DNA from: Pseudomonadota bacterium
GTDB lineage: Bacteria; Pseudomonadota; Alphaproteobacteria; Sphingomonadales; Sphingomonadaceae
Length of the DNA: 64,000 nucleotides
NCBI GenBank assembly: GCA_023389105.1
Contig: JAEWEY010000004.1
Location: 62,001-126,000 of the forward strand
Reading direction: 5' to 3'
Positions 1 through 10,065 of the stretch are shown one piece after another (positions within the stretch are counted from its first letter, which is position 1; every line of letters starts with the position of its first letter). The notes under the pieces are model-generated. The model was not told the DNA's origin. It was given only the letters and a program-made list of their open reading frames with translations, and did not search any database. The translations under genes were made by a program, and so were the position numbers.

Positions 1-135
1 TATCCCTGCGCCCGTGCCAATGAGGATGCCCTTCATCGGGTCGGCGATTGCCAGGCCGAGCGGAAAGCCGGCGATGATGCAGATGGTCAGGAAGCAGCCG
101 CCGGCTTTGCTGTTACTTGGCATGGCGGCGCCCAT
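1..135 (-). CDS. Small membrane protein, C-terminus cut off by the window edge
   Basis: An open frame runs off the left end. It can start at ATG 135 (GAAGGG six bases upstream) or at the in-frame ATG 123. After a short polar start (MPSNSKAGG) there is a hydrophobic stretch (CFLTICIIAGFPLGLAIADP) and then the start of another (GILIGTGAGI), so this is probably a small protein with at least two membrane segments. It is divergent from the next gene. I do not recognise a named family. Confidence 0.5.
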   Translation of the reverse strand, partial: MGAAMPSNSKAGGCFLTICIIAGFPLGLAIADPMKGILIGTGAGI

Positions 136-234
136 GGCAGACCCTTCGCCGGACGCCAATCCGCAAGATGGTCAACGCTTCATTGACGACGTTTGTCGGC
201 AGTCGGGAAACAGGCGCGGGTGTAGGGCAAAGTT

Positions 235-444
235 ATGGACAGCCCCTTCATTCATGGCCGTCTGGCGCTGAGCGATGCGTCGGACCTGATCGAGCGTTTC
301 GGCGATGATGCGGGCTTCGAGGCCGCGGCCCGCGCCGAGCGCAGCCGCGACGAGGGCAACGTCGCCAGATTCTGCCACTGGCGGCAGATCGAGCGGGTGA
401 TCGCGACCCTCAGCAGCGACGAAGCCTGCGGAACTATTCATTAA
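235..444 (+). CDS. Conserved-looking small hypothetical protein (69 aa)
   Basis: A 69-residue soluble protein beginning MDSPFIHGRLALSD. It has a charged middle (RAERSRDEGN) and a helical second half containing FCHWRQIERVIATL. There is no signal peptide or membrane segment. The protein looks like real coding sequence: acidic and basic residues are balanced, and the compact C-terminal half reads like a conserved alphaproteobacterial small protein. A weak TAGGGC lies a few bases upstream of the ATG. The reverse frame through here lacks these properties. Function unknown. Confidence 0.6.
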   Translation: MDSPFIHGRLALSDASDLIERFGDDAGFEAAARAERSRDEGNVARFCHWRQIERVIATLSSDEACGTIH

Positions 445-497
445 ACAGCGCTAAGAGTCTGGCGCCGTTCAGGGGCGCTGGCTAAGCCTTGGCCGGG

Positions 498-2516
498 ATG
501 ATCGGGCGGGGACAAAGGTTGCGGACCGCGCGGCTGCTATGCGCGGCGGCGGCCACTGGCTTGTGGTCGGCTCAGCTCCTGGCGCAAATCTCCCCAGCAA
601 CCGCTGCGCCGCAGCCTCCGCCGGATTCCACCGAGCTGGACCCGAATGCGCCGCTCGCGCCCTTACCGGATCTCGGCGTCGCCTGGCCTGACCTCAATGC
701 GCCCGATGCGCAGCAGCCGCCGGGGACAACTCCTGCTATCGCGCCCAAACAGGCCGAGCGAGCGCCCGCGGACGCCAGCGGCAACATCCGTTATTCGATC
801 GCGGTTGAAGGCCTCGCGCCCATTGGAGATGCCGAGGATTTGCTGGCAGCCTTTCGTAAGGCCTCGACCCTGGAGGCCGAGCGCAAGCGCCCGGCTAATG
901 CGGCGCAGATCGGGCGGCGCGCTGGCGCGGATGCCGATTTGCTCGAAGAGCTGCTTCGCTCCCAAGGCTATTACGACGCCAATGTGGAGCCTCGGACCGA
1001 GAATTCGGGCGATCAGCTGCGCGTCGTTCTGACGGCCGACCCCGGTCAGCAATATACATTCGCTTCGGTGGAGCTGCCGGGCCTCGATGCCGCGGGGCCC
1101 GACGCGGCGAAATTACGGGACGTTTTCGCGGTGAAGGAGGGCGACCCCGTGATCGCCACCGACGTTATCGCCGCAGGGTCCGCGCTCACTCAGGCGCTGG
1201 GCCAGTTGGGCTTCGCCAGCGCCAAAGTCGGCGAACAGGACATCGAGGTGAACCATCAGACTCACCTCGCGACGTTAACCCTGCCAGTTAATCCGGGGCC
1301 CGTGGCGCGCTTCGGCGCAATCCACGTGACCGGCAAGCCGCCGTTCGGTGTCCGTCACCTGCAAACGATCGCCCGGTTCAAGCGTGGCGACCGTTTTGAG
1401 CGATCGAAAGTCGACGATCTCCGCCGCGCGCTGATCCAGACCACTTTGGTGGCCACCGCGGACGTCCAGGTCGTTCCCGTGGACGGGGGCCGAACGGTCG
1501 ATATCAACGTTCGCCTGGAGCCCGCGCCGTCCCATACGATCGCTGGCGAACTCGGTTACGGCACTGCGCAGGGCGCGCGGGTCGAGGCCAGCTGGACCGA
1601 CCGCAACTTCCTCAACCCCGAGGGCGCGCTGACGCTGCGCGGTATCGCCGGCACCAACGAACAGCTCGCTGGCGTTCAGTTCCGCCGCTCGAACTTCATG
1701 CGCCGGGACCAGACGCTGAACCTTCAGCTCTCGGCCTCGCACCAGAAGTTCGATGCCTATGACGCGCGCACCGTGTTGCTCGGTGCCAACATCGAGCGGC
1801 AGAGCAACTTCATCTGGCAGAAGAAATGGACCTACTCATACGGGTTGGAGTGGTTGGCAACCGATGAGCGCGGCGTGTTCAACAGCGCGGGCCAGAAGGA
1901 CACGCGCACTTTCTTGATCGCCGCGGCGCCGCTTACGCTCGGCTATGACGGCAGCGACAATCTCCTCGATCCGACACGCGGCTTCCGTCTCAGCGGTCGT
2001 CTTTCGCCAGAGATCTCCTATCGTGGGCGCGCCTTCACCTATGCCCGGGCGCAAATCGACGCGAGCACCTACCGGCCGGTGTCCGACAATGTGGTGGTCG
2101 CAGGGCGCGTTCGGGTTGGGACGATCATCGGTTCGGGCGCATTCGACATCGCTCCGTCGCGGCGCTTCTATTCGGGTGGGGGCGGATCGGTGCGCGGCTA
2201 CGGCTACCAACAGCTGGGGCCCAAGGATCAGGACGGTGATCCGATCGGCGGTCGCGGGCTTGCCGAGTTCGGGCTGGAAGCGCGCGTCCGCCTGAAGCAG
2301 TTCGGCGGCAATCTGGGCATCGTGCCATTCATCGACGGCGGCTCGCTGACCACGGAATCATTGCCGGACCTGAAGGACTGGCGCCTCGCGGCCGGAATCG
2401 GTGTCCGTTATTATTCCAGCTTCGGTCCGATCCGCGTCGATTTCGGCGTGCCGCTTAACCGGCAGAAGGGCGATGGTCCGTTTGCCGTTACCGTGTCGCT
2501 CGGCCAGGCTTTCTGA
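498..2516 (+). CDS. tamA: Outer-membrane TamA/BamA-family assembly protein
   Basis: Omp85-family barrel protein of 672 residues, the outer-membrane half of the translocation and assembly module that inserts autotransporters and other barrel proteins and takes part in envelope lipid transport. The first ~36 residues are a signal peptide (positive start, then LLCAAAATGLW). A Pro-rich linker and POTRA-like repeats follow to about residue 340, then a C-terminal barrel. The VRGY motif of the conserved lid loop is visible near residue 565 (GGGGSVRGYGY), and the chain ends in aromatic QAF as barrel proteins do. A TTG at 489 could extend it by three residues; ATG 498 is preferred. The stop overlaps the ATG of tamB by one base, so the two partners are co-translated. 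Confidence 0.93.
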   Translation: MIGRGQRLRTARLLCAAAATGLWSAQLLAQISPATAAPQPPPDSTELDPNAPLAPLPDLGVAWPDLNAPDAQQPPGTTPAIAPKQAERAPADASGNIRYSIAVEGLAPIGDAEDLLAAFRKASTLEAERKRPANAAQIGRRAGADADLLEELLRSQGYYDANVEPRTENSGDQLRVVLTADPGQQYTFASVELPGLDAAGPDAAKLRDVFAVKEGDPVIATDVIAAGSALTQALGQLGFASAKVGEQDIEVNHQTHLATLTLPVNPGPVARFGAIHVTGKPPFGVRHLQTIARFKRGDRFERSKVDDLRRALIQTTLVATADVQVVPVDGGRTVDINVRLEPAPSHTIAGELGYGTAQGARVEASWTDRNFLNPEGALTLRGIAGTNEQLAGVQFRRSNFMRRDQTLNLQLSASHQKFDAYDARTVLLGANIERQSNFIWQKKWTYSYGLEWLATDERGVFNSAGQKDTRTFLIAAAPLTLGYDGSDNLLDPTRGFRLSGRLSPEISYRGRAFTYARAQIDASTYRPVSDNVVVAGRVRVGTIIGSGAFDIAPSRRFYSGGGGSVRGYGYQQLGPKDQDGDPIGGRGLAEFGLEARVRLKQFGGNLGIVPFIDGGSLTTESLPDLKDWRLAAGIGVRYYSSFGPIRVDFGVPLNRQKGDGPFAVTVSLGQAF

Positions 2517-5500
2517 TGAGCGGAGCCGCGGCCGATACGGACAGCGCACCGCCGCTGGTCCGGCTGCGACATGACTGGGTCCGGCGGCTGCTCAACGAGC
2601 TTCTTGCGCTGTTCATCGCGCTGTTGCTGGTCGCAGCCGGTTTGCTTGTCCTTCTCGATAGCGCGCCGGGGCATCGCTGGATCATCGACCGCGTTGCCGG
2701 TCTGGAAACCGCATCCGGCCTGAAAATCCGCATCGGCCGCATCGATGGCTCGATCTTCGGCAAGTCGCAGCTGCGCAACGTCACTGTGTCGGACGGGCAG
2801 GGCGTCTTCCTCGTCTCGCCCAACATCAAGGTCGACTGGGCACCCGCGGCGTGGCTCGACAACCGACTGAGCATCGACAGCCTCACCGCCGAACGCGTCG
2901 CCCTGATCCGCGCCCCGAAACTCAAGCCCAGCACCAAAAAGGGTCCAATCCTCCCCGGTTTCGACATCCGTATCGGCGAACTGCGCATCGACCGGCTCGA
3001 TATCGGTCCACAAGTCGGCGGTAAGTCACGCAGCGGTTCGCTCCACGGCAAGGCCGACATCCGCTCGGGCCGCGCTTTGGTCGAGTTCCAGGCCCTGATC
3101 CGGGGCGGCGGTGACCGCATTGCGCTGCGCCTCGACGCCGAGCCCGAACGTAACAAGTTCGACGTCGGCGCGCGGGTTATCGCACCCGCCGACGGGCTCG
3201 TCCCCGCGCTGATCGGGACCAAGCGCTCCATCAATCTGTCGGTCGGCGGCAACGGCAGCTGGACCCACTGGCGCGGCGCCGCGGCGCTCGACATGTCCAG
3301 GCGGCCGACCGCGCGCCTCGCCCTCGGCGTCGACCAGGGTCGCTATCGGCTGCAGGGCACCTGGGCGCCGGCGCAATTCCTGACCGGCAAGCTGCAGCGC
3401 CTGACCGTTCCTCGGGTCGCCATCCGCGGCGATGCAACGCTCAAGGACCGCCAGCTCGACGGCCAGCTGACCGCCGCCACGCCGGAGCTTCGCGCGGTCG
3501 CTAAGGGTCGGCTCGACCTCGCCAGCAACGCCTATCGCGGCATGCAACTCGGGGTCGACCTGCTGAAACCGACGGCGCTGTTCCCCGGGATGACCGGCAA
3601 GTCGGTGCGGATGGTCGGTACGCTCGATGGCCCGTTCGCGACTGCCGTTTATTCCTACCGGCTGACGTCGGACTTCGTGCGGTTCGACGACACGGGCTTC
3701 ACCGCCCTTCGCGCTGAGGGCCGCGGCAAGCTGTCTCCCTGGCCGATGCGCGTCCCGCTCCGCCTTTCCGCGAGCGCCATTACCGGCATCGGCGATGTCG
3801 CCGGCGCCATGCTCGCCAATCCGCAGATCGAAGGCTGGCTCTCCGTCACGCCCAAACTCGTGCAGGCGCCCGACCTTCGCCTGACCAGTGCCAAGTGGAA
3901 CGGCAAGTTGTCGCTTCTGCTCGACCTCGTCAGCGGGCGCTTCCAGGTTACCTTGTCGGGCGCGATGCAGCGTTACCTGATCCCGGGGCTCGGCATCGTC
4001 GATGTGACGACCGACCTTCGCGTCGAACCGGGACCGGGCGGGAAGGGGACGCACGTCGTCGGCACCGGCAAGGCGTGGGTCCGGCGCCTCGACAACAGCT
4101 TCTTCCGCGACCTGACCGGCGGCCTGCCGTCGCTGACGACCAACCTTGAGCGCGGCGCGGACGGCATCGTCCATTTCACCAATTTCCAGCTCTACTCGCC
4201 CAAGCTGCGGCTGTCTGGCGCGGGCGAACGGCTCAAGGATGGCACCTTCCACATCGTCGCCAGCGGCCGCCAGGCGAAATACGGCCCGCTCAAGCTCGTC
4301 CTCGACGGCCACATCGAACGGCCGAACATCGACTTGCTCCTTGCCCGCCCCAACGAGGCGATGGGCATCACCAACATGCGGTTGCTGCTCGATCCGATCG
4401 CGGCCGGCTACAATTACCGCGCCAGCGGCGGCTCGCGCCTCGGGCCATTTACATCCAACGGTCAGATCCTCCTTCCACAGGGCGCGCCGACGACGATCGC
4501 CATCGCCGCTTTCGATGCGGGCGGCGCGCATGCTTCGGGAAGCCTGACATCGCTGCCCGGCGGGTTCCGTGGTCGCCTCGCACTCGCCAACGGTTCGCTG
4601 ATCGGAACGCTAGATTTCGCGCCCGCCGGCACCGCCCAGCGGATCGACGCGCACCTGACTGCGAACGGCGCCATGCTCCAGGACGCATTCTCGGTCCGCA
4701 GCGGCCGCGCCGACGGGACGATCATCCTCGCCGACAACCGCACCACGGTCGACGGGACCATAGACGGCCGTGGCATTTCCTTTGGCGCCGTCACGCTCGC
4801 CCGGCTCACCGCCAACGCCAAGCTGGTCAATGGCGTCGGCCAGGTCCGCGCCGCCCTCGCCGGCCGCCGCGGCGCCGCCTTCGCTTTCTCGACGCTCGCC
4901 AATATCGAGCCCGACCGCATCCGGCTGACGGGCAACGGCCGCATCGAGCGCCAGCCGCTTGTGCTCAACCAACCCGCCGTCCTCACCCGCGCGGGCGACG
5001 GCTGGGCGCTCGCCCCGACCAGCATCAGCTTCGCCGGCGGCAACGCGACGGTTTCGGGCCGCAGCGGCTCCGCGCCTGAAGTCCATGCGCAGCTCGGGGG
5101 CATGCCGCTGCAGGTGCTCGACCTCTTCTGGCCCAACCTTGATTTGTCCGGCTCGGCAACCGGCCGCGTCGACTATGCGTGGAAGAGCAACCGCAGCGGC
5201 AGCCTCAACCTCAAGATCCGAGGGCTCAGCCGCGCTGGGCTCGTACTGGCCTCTAAGCCGATCGACGTCGGCATTGCGGCAGTCGTGAACGGCGGGCAGG
5301 CGGGGCTCCGCGCCGTTGCCGCCAGCGACGGTACCGTCGTCGGCCGCGCGCAGGCGAAGTTTGCTCCCCTCGGCAACGGCCCGCTCGTCGCCGAATTGAT
5401 GAACGCGCCGCTGTTCGCGCAGCTTCGCTACACCGGCCCCGCCGACACGCTGTGGCGCCTGACCGGCAGCGAAATCCTCGACATGTCCGGCCCGGTCGCG

Positions 5501-6685
5501 ATCGGTGCGGATATTGGCGGCCGGCTTGCCGATCCGGTCATCCGCGGTGCGCTGCGGACGTCGAACGGCCGCCTCGAAAGTCAGGTCACCGGCATGGTCA
5601 TCGACCATCTCGCAACCAGTGCGCGCTTCTCCGGCCCGCAGCTCATCTTCAATCAGATCAGCGGGCAGACCAGTGGCGGCGGCAGCCTCTCGGGCAGCGG
5701 CAACGTCACCTTCTCCGGCGGCAAGACGCTGATCAACCTCAGCTTCAACGCCAACCAGGCGCTGCTGCTCAACCGCGACGACGTGGCAGCGAGGGTTACC
5801 GGGCCGCTGGCGATCAAGTCCGATGCCGACGGCGGCACGATTTCGGGCGACCTGAAGCTCAATAAGGGCCGCTTCCAGCTCGGCCGCGTCAGCGCCGCCG
5901 CGGCCGTCCCTCAGCTCAACGTCCGCGAAACTGGCCTCGACGAAGAGGACGTGATCGAACCCGCGCAGCTCCATCCGTGGAAGCTCGATCTCAAGCTCGT
6001 CGGCAGCGACCTGACCGTCACCGGTCTCGGCATCAACAGCCGCTGGACGACCAACCTCCAGATCGGCGGCCTTGCCGACCAGCCGCGCTTCACCGGGCGC
6101 GCCGATCTGGTCCAGGGCAATTACGATTTCGCCGGCCGCAACTTTCGCCTCGATCGTGGCATCATTCGCTTCCGCGGCGAGAGCCCTGTCGATCCGCAGC
6201 TCGACATTCACGCCCAAGCCGACGTGCAGGGCCTCAGCGCAACGGTGACGGTGCAAGGCACCGGCCTCCGTCCGGAGATCACCTTCGCCAGCACGCCGCC
6301 CATGCCGCAGGACGAGCTGCTGTCGCGCATCCTGTTCGGCACCTCGATCACCAACCTGTCCGCGCCAGAAGCGCTTCAGCTCGCCTCCGCCGTCGCCGCG
6401 CTGCAGTCGGGCAGCGGCAGCCTCGACCCGATCAACGCGCTGCGCCGCGCGATCGGCCTCGACCGCTTGCGCATCGTCCCAGCCGACGTCGCGACTGGCC
6501 AGAAAACCGCCATCGCCGCCGGCAAATACATCACCCGCAAATTGTTCGTGGAGGTCGTCACCGACGGCCAAGGCTATTCCGCGACCCAGGTCGAATATCA
6601 GGTCACCCGCTGGCTTTCGCTTCTCTCGACTGTCTCCACCATCGGCCGCTCCAGCGCGAGCGTGCGGGTGAGCAAGGATTATTGA
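2516..6685 (+). CDS. tamB: Translocation/assembly module protein TamB
   Basis: Inner-membrane-anchored partner of TamA, 1389 residues. One membrane segment lies near residues 24-46 (ALFIALLLVAAGLLVLL). The rest is a very long periplasmic beta-rich repeat, as expected for the AsmA/TamB groove that spans the periplasm. The C-terminal ~350 residues carry the TamB (DUF490) signature, including PMPQDELLSRILFG and a basic, aromatic end. Start and stop are tightly coupled to tamA. The length is normal for alphaproteobacteria. Long open frames on the opposite strand are shadows of its GC-rich codons. About 150 bases without a gene follow before the RND gene. Confidence 0.93.
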   Translation: MSGAAADTDSAPPLVRLRHDWVRRLLNELLALFIALLLVAAGLLVLLDSAPGHRWIIDRVAGLETASGLKIRIGRIDGSIFGKSQLRNVTVSDGQGVFLVSPNIKVDWAPAAWLDNRLSIDSLTAERVALIRAPKLKPSTKKGPILPGFDIRIGELRIDRLDIGPQVGGKSRSGSLHGKADIRSGRALVEFQALIRGGGDRIALRLDAEPERNKFDVGARVIAPADGLVPALIGTKRSINLSVGGNGSWTHWRGAAALDMSRRPTARLALGVDQGRYRLQGTWAPAQFLTGKLQRLTVPRVAIRGDATLKDRQLDGQLTAATPELRAVAKGRLDLASNAYRGMQLGVDLLKPTALFPGMTGKSVRMVGTLDGPFATAVYSYRLTSDFVRFDDTGFTALRAEGRGKLSPWPMRVPLRLSASAITGIGDVAGAMLANPQIEGWLSVTPKLVQAPDLRLTSAKWNGKLSLLLDLVSGRFQVTLSGAMQRYLIPGLGIVDVTTDLRVEPGPGGKGTHVVGTGKAWVRRLDNSFFRDLTGGLPSLTTNLERGADGIVHFTNFQLYSPKLRLSGAGERLKDGTFHIVASGRQAKYGPLKLVLDGHIERPNIDLLLARPNEAMGITNMRLLLDPIAAGYNYRASGGSRLGPFTSNGQILLPQGAPTTIAIAAFDAGGAHASGSLTSLPGGFRGRLALANGSLIGTLDFAPAGTAQRIDAHLTANGAMLQDAFSVRSGRADGTIILADNRTTVDGTIDGRGISFGAVTLARLTANAKLVNGVGQVRAALAGRRGAAFAFSTLANIEPDRIRLTGNGRIERQPLVLNQPAVLTRAGDGWALAPTSISFAGGNATVSGRSGSAPEVHAQLGGMPLQVLDLFWPNLDLSGSATGRVDYAWKSNRSGSLNLKIRGLSRAGLVLASKPIDVGIAAVVNGGQAGLRAVAASDGTVVGRAQAKFAPLGNGPLVAELMNAPLFAQLRYTGPADTLWRLTGSEILDMSGPVAIGADIGGRLADPVIRGALRTSNGRLESQVTGMVIDHLATSARFSGPQLIFNQISGQTSGGGSLSGSGNVTFSGGKTLINLSFNANQALLLNRDDVAARVTGPLAIKSDADGGTISGDLKLNKGRFQLGRVSAAAAVPQLNVRETGLDEEDVIEPAQLHPWKLDLKLVGSDLTVTGLGINSRWTTNLQIGGLADQPRFTGRADLVQGNYDFAGRNFRLDRGIIRFRGESPVDPQLDIHAQADVQGLSATVTVQGTGLRPEITFASTPPMPQDELLSRILFGTSITNLSAPEALQLASAVAALQSGSGSLDPINALRRAIGLDRLRIVPADVATGQKTAIAAGKYITRKLFVEVVTDGQGYSATQVEYQVTRWLSLLSTVSTIGRSSASVRVSKDY

Positions 6686-6838
6686 ACTTTAATCGTTCGA
6701 CTGTTGGTCGACCGCAACCGCCTGACTGCCGAACGTAACGCGGCCCTGCCAGCTTCGGTCGTTCATTGGAAATTCCCGTTGGCCGCTTTAAACTCACGCA
6801 CCCGGTCGAGCACGAACCAAGGATAGTCTGATCGCGCC

Positions 6839-9800
6839 ATGAATTTCCGCAATATCTCGTCCTGGTGCATCCGTAATCCCGTCGCGCCGATTGTCTTCTT
6901 CGTTGCCTTGATGCTCGCCGGCCTTGTCTCGTTCAGTCGAATGACGATCACGCAAAACCCGGACATCGAATTTCCGGTGGTTATCGTCGGGGTCAGCCAG
7001 CCCGGTGCAGCGCCGGCCGAGATGGAAAAGCAGGTTACTCAGCAGATCGAGGCTGCGGTCCGCGGAGTGACCGGCGTGGATGAAATCAGCAGCTCAGTGA
7101 GCGAAGGCAACAGCCAGACCATCGTGCAGCTGCAAATCGGCACGCCCGTCGACCGCGCGGTCAACGACGTCCGCAACGCCGTCGCGCAGGCGCGGAGCAA
7201 TCTTCCCGAGGGCATTTTGGAGCCGCAGGTCCAGCGCTTCGATACTTCCGGCGCGCCGATCATGTTCATGGCGGTCCAGGCCACCGACATGAGCCTCGAG
7301 CAGCTTAGCTGGTACATCGACAACACTGTCGCCAAGCGCCTGCGCGGGATCACCGGCGTTGCCGCCGTTTCTCGCGAGGGCGGCGTCAATCGCGAAATCC
7401 GCGTCACGCTCGATCCCTCGGCGCTTCAGGCTCAGGGCCTGACCGCCGCGCAAGTCAATCAACAACTTCGCCAGCTCAACATGAATGCCGCGGGCGGACG
7501 AGCGGAAGTGGCCGGCTCCGAACAGTCGGTCCGCGTCCTCGGCAACGCCGCGACGGCTTACGACCTGTCGCAAACCCAAATTTCCTTGCCGGGTGGCCGG
7601 TTCGTGAAGCTCGCCGACATCGCCAACGTGTCCGACGCTTATTCGGAACAGCGCTCGCTTGCAAAGCTCGACGGCCGCCAGGTCATTAGCTTCAATGTGC
7701 AGCGCGCCAAGGGTGCGTCCGACGTGTCGGTCTACGACGATGTCATGAAGGAGCTGCACAAAATCGAGAAGGACGACAAGCGCGTCCATTTCTACGAGAT
7801 CAACAACTCCGTCGATTACACCAAGAACCAGTACAAGTCGGCGATGGAAGGTTTGATCGAAGGCGCGATCCTCGCGGTCTTCGTGGTCCTGCTGTTCCTT
7901 CGCGACATTCGTGCGACCGCAATCTCGGCGCTCGCCATTCCAATGTCCGCAATTCCGGCCTTCTGGTTCATGAGCATGCTGGGCATTAATCTGAACGGAC
8001 TGTCGCTCCTCGCCATGAGCCTCGTCGCCGGCGTGCTGGTCGATGATGCGATCGTCGAGATCGAGAACATCGTTCGCCACATGCGCATGGGCAAATCCGC
8101 CTACCAGGCGTCGCTGGACGCGGCGGACGAGATCGGGCTTGCCGTGCTGGCCACCACCATGTCGATCGTCGCGGTCTTCCTGCCAGTGGCGTTGATGCCC
8201 GGCATCTCCGGCCAGTTCTTCAAGGCGTTCGGCTTTACCGTCGTCTTGGCGGTGTTGATGAGCCTGCTAGTCGCGCGGATGATCACGCCGCTGATCGCCG
8301 CCTATTTCCTGCGGTCGCATGGTGAGCAGCCTCACGCGTCGGGCAGCGCGATGAACAAGTATCTGGGCCTGCTCGACTGGTCTCTCAACACGTCCAAGGC
8401 GCACGATTATGCGGCGCGGCACCCCGGCCGTTGGGGCAAGCTCAAGAGCCTTAGGTTCGATCACCGGATGGTGATGGTCCTTGCAGGCTTCGGCGCGCTT
8501 ATCCTCACCGGTGTCATGATCGCCACCCTGCCGATGACGTTCCAGCCGCCGATCAACGTCGACACCTCGACTGTGCAAGTGAACCTGCCCCCCGGGTCGA
8601 CCCTGACGCAGACAGAGGCTGTCATCGATCGCGTAGCGAATATGGTGCGGCAAGACCCGTCGGTCGAAAGCGCGTTTGAGCGCATCAACGTCGGCAGCGG
8701 TTCGGTTGAGCTCAAGCTGAAGGAAGATCGCAAGGTCACGAGCACCGAATTCGAGCGCAATTTCTCGCCCAAGTTCGCATCGATTCCCGACGCGCGCGTC
8801 AATTTCCAGAGCCAGAACGGCGGCGGTCCGGGCGGGGCCGCGCGCGACATCATGCTGTACCTCGGCGGTGACGACCCGATCAAGCTTGCGGCAGCGGCCA
8901 ATGCTATCGCGGCGGACATGCAGAAGTTGCCCGAGTTGCGCGCGCCGCGCTCCGCGGCCGACCTCGCGACGCCAGAGATCGTGATCAAGCCGCGCTTCGA
9001 CCTTGCCGCCGACCTTGGTGTCACTACGGCGGCCCTCAGCCAGACGATCCGCATCGCGACGCTTGGCGACATCGAGCAGAACAGCGCGAAATTTTCGCTG
9101 TCCGACCGTCAGGTGCCGATTCAAGTTTCGCTCGCGGAATCGCAGCGAAAGGACATTTCGACACTGGAAAACCTGCCGGTTCCGACCGCCGATGGCAAAT
9201 CGGTACCGCTGCGTTCGGTGGCGGAAATCAGCTTTGGGGCTGGCCCGGTGAGCATTCAACGCACTGCCCAGCAACGGCGCATTGCCGTGGGCGCCGACCT
9301 CGCCCCAGGCTTCGTGACCGGGCAGGCATGGAAGAAGATCGAGGCGCTGCCGTCGGTCAAGAACCTGCCCGAGGGCGTGCAACGACTGAACCTCGGCCAG
9401 ACCAAGTGGCAGGCCGAGATGATCCGCAACTTCGTCATTGCCCTCTTCGCCGGCGTTCTGCTCGTATTCGCGGTGCTGGTGCTCCTCTACCGCCGCTTTC
9501 TGTCCCCGTTCGTGAATATGGGCTCGCTGTGGCTTTGTCCGCTGGGCGCCGCAATTGCGCTCCACATAGCCGGCCAGCCGTTATCGCTGCCGGTATTCAT
9601 CGGCATCCTGATGCTCTTTGGGATCGTCGCCAAGAACTCGATCCTGCTCGTGGATTTTGCCGTGGAGATGATGAACCACGGCATGCCCAAGGACGAAGCG
9701 ATCCGCGAAGCCGGACACAAGCGGGCGCAGCCGATCGTCATGACGACAGTGGCGATGGTCGCCGGCATGCTCCCCATCGCGCTCTCGCTCAGCGGCGACG

Positions 9801-9988
9801 CCAGCTGGCGCGCGCCGATGGGCGTCACCGTCATCGGCGGCCTGATCTTCTCGACACTGCTGACGCTGCTGCTGGTGCCAGCCTATTTCTCGATCGCCAT
9901 TTCGCTGGAAAGCCGCATCGGCCGCCTGTTTCACCGCGTGATTGGCGAAGAGGCCCACCAGGTCACGCGGCCGGTGGCTGCGGAGTAG
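6839..9988 (+). CDS. Efflux RND transporter permease (HAE1/AcrB-like)
   Basis: Proton-driven inner-membrane pump of 1049 residues, the full length for the family. It has TM1 (APIVFFVALMLAGLVSF), a first periplasmic loop, the TM4 signature with paired acids (VDDAIVEIENIVRHM), a second periplasmic loop, and the second-half counterpart (GIVAKNSILLVDFAVEMM). RND pumps normally work with a membrane-fusion protein and an outer-membrane channel; neither is encoded next to it. It is separated by its own ~150-base upstream region from tamB, so it is probably transcribed alone. Substrate cannot be read from the sequence; multidrug or solvent export is the usual role. Confidence 0.93.
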   Translation: MNFRNISSWCIRNPVAPIVFFVALMLAGLVSFSRMTITQNPDIEFPVVIVGVSQPGAAPAEMEKQVTQQIEAAVRGVTGVDEISSSVSEGNSQTIVQLQIGTPVDRAVNDVRNAVAQARSNLPEGILEPQVQRFDTSGAPIMFMAVQATDMSLEQLSWYIDNTVAKRLRGITGVAAVSREGGVNREIRVTLDPSALQAQGLTAAQVNQQLRQLNMNAAGGRAEVAGSEQSVRVLGNAATAYDLSQTQISLPGGRFVKLADIANVSDAYSEQRSLAKLDGRQVISFNVQRAKGASDVSVYDDVMKELHKIEKDDKRVHFYEINNSVDYTKNQYKSAMEGLIEGAILAVFVVLLFLRDIRATAISALAIPMSAIPAFWFMSMLGINLNGLSLLAMSLVAGVLVDDAIVEIENIVRHMRMGKSAYQASLDAADEIGLAVLATTMSIVAVFLPVALMPGISGQFFKAFGFTVVLAVLMSLLVARMITPLIAAYFLRSHGEQPHASGSAMNKYLGLLDWSLNTSKAHDYAARHPGRWGKLKSLRFDHRMVMVLAGFGALILTGVMIATLPMTFQPPINVDTSTVQVNLPPGSTLTQTEAVIDRVANMVRQDPSVESAFERINVGSGSVELKLKEDRKVTSTEFERNFSPKFASIPDARVNFQSQNGGGPGGAARDIMLYLGGDDPIKLAAAANAIAADMQKLPELRAPRSAADLATPEIVIKPRFDLAADLGVTTAALSQTIRIATLGDIEQNSAKFSLSDRQVPIQVSLAESQRKDISTLENLPVPTADGKSVPLRSVAEISFGAGPVSIQRTAQQRRIAVGADLAPGFVTGQAWKKIEALPSVKNLPEGVQRLNLGQTKWQAEMIRNFVIALFAGVLLVFAVLVLLYRRFLSPFVNMGSLWLCPLGAAIALHIAGQPLSLPVFIGILMLFGIVAKNSILLVDFAVEMMNHGMPKDEAIREAGHKRAQPIVMTTVAMVAGMLPIALSLSGDASWRAPMGVTVIGGLIFSTLLTLLLVPAYFSIAISLESRIGRLFHRVIGEEAHQVTRPVAAE

Positions 9989-10065
9989 CGCCAGATCTTT
10001 CGGTCGTAAGCTGTTATTAGCCGAAAGGTGTCATGGTCCAAATCTGAGTATCGCTTGGATTGGGC

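Noticed and set aside
4610..6571. 653-codon open frame on the minus strand inside tamB
   Set aside because: It is Ala/Arg/Glu-rich with no recognisable domain and mirrors the third-base GC bias of tamB, which has clear TamB features on the plus strand. The same holds for 3026-4531 (minus).
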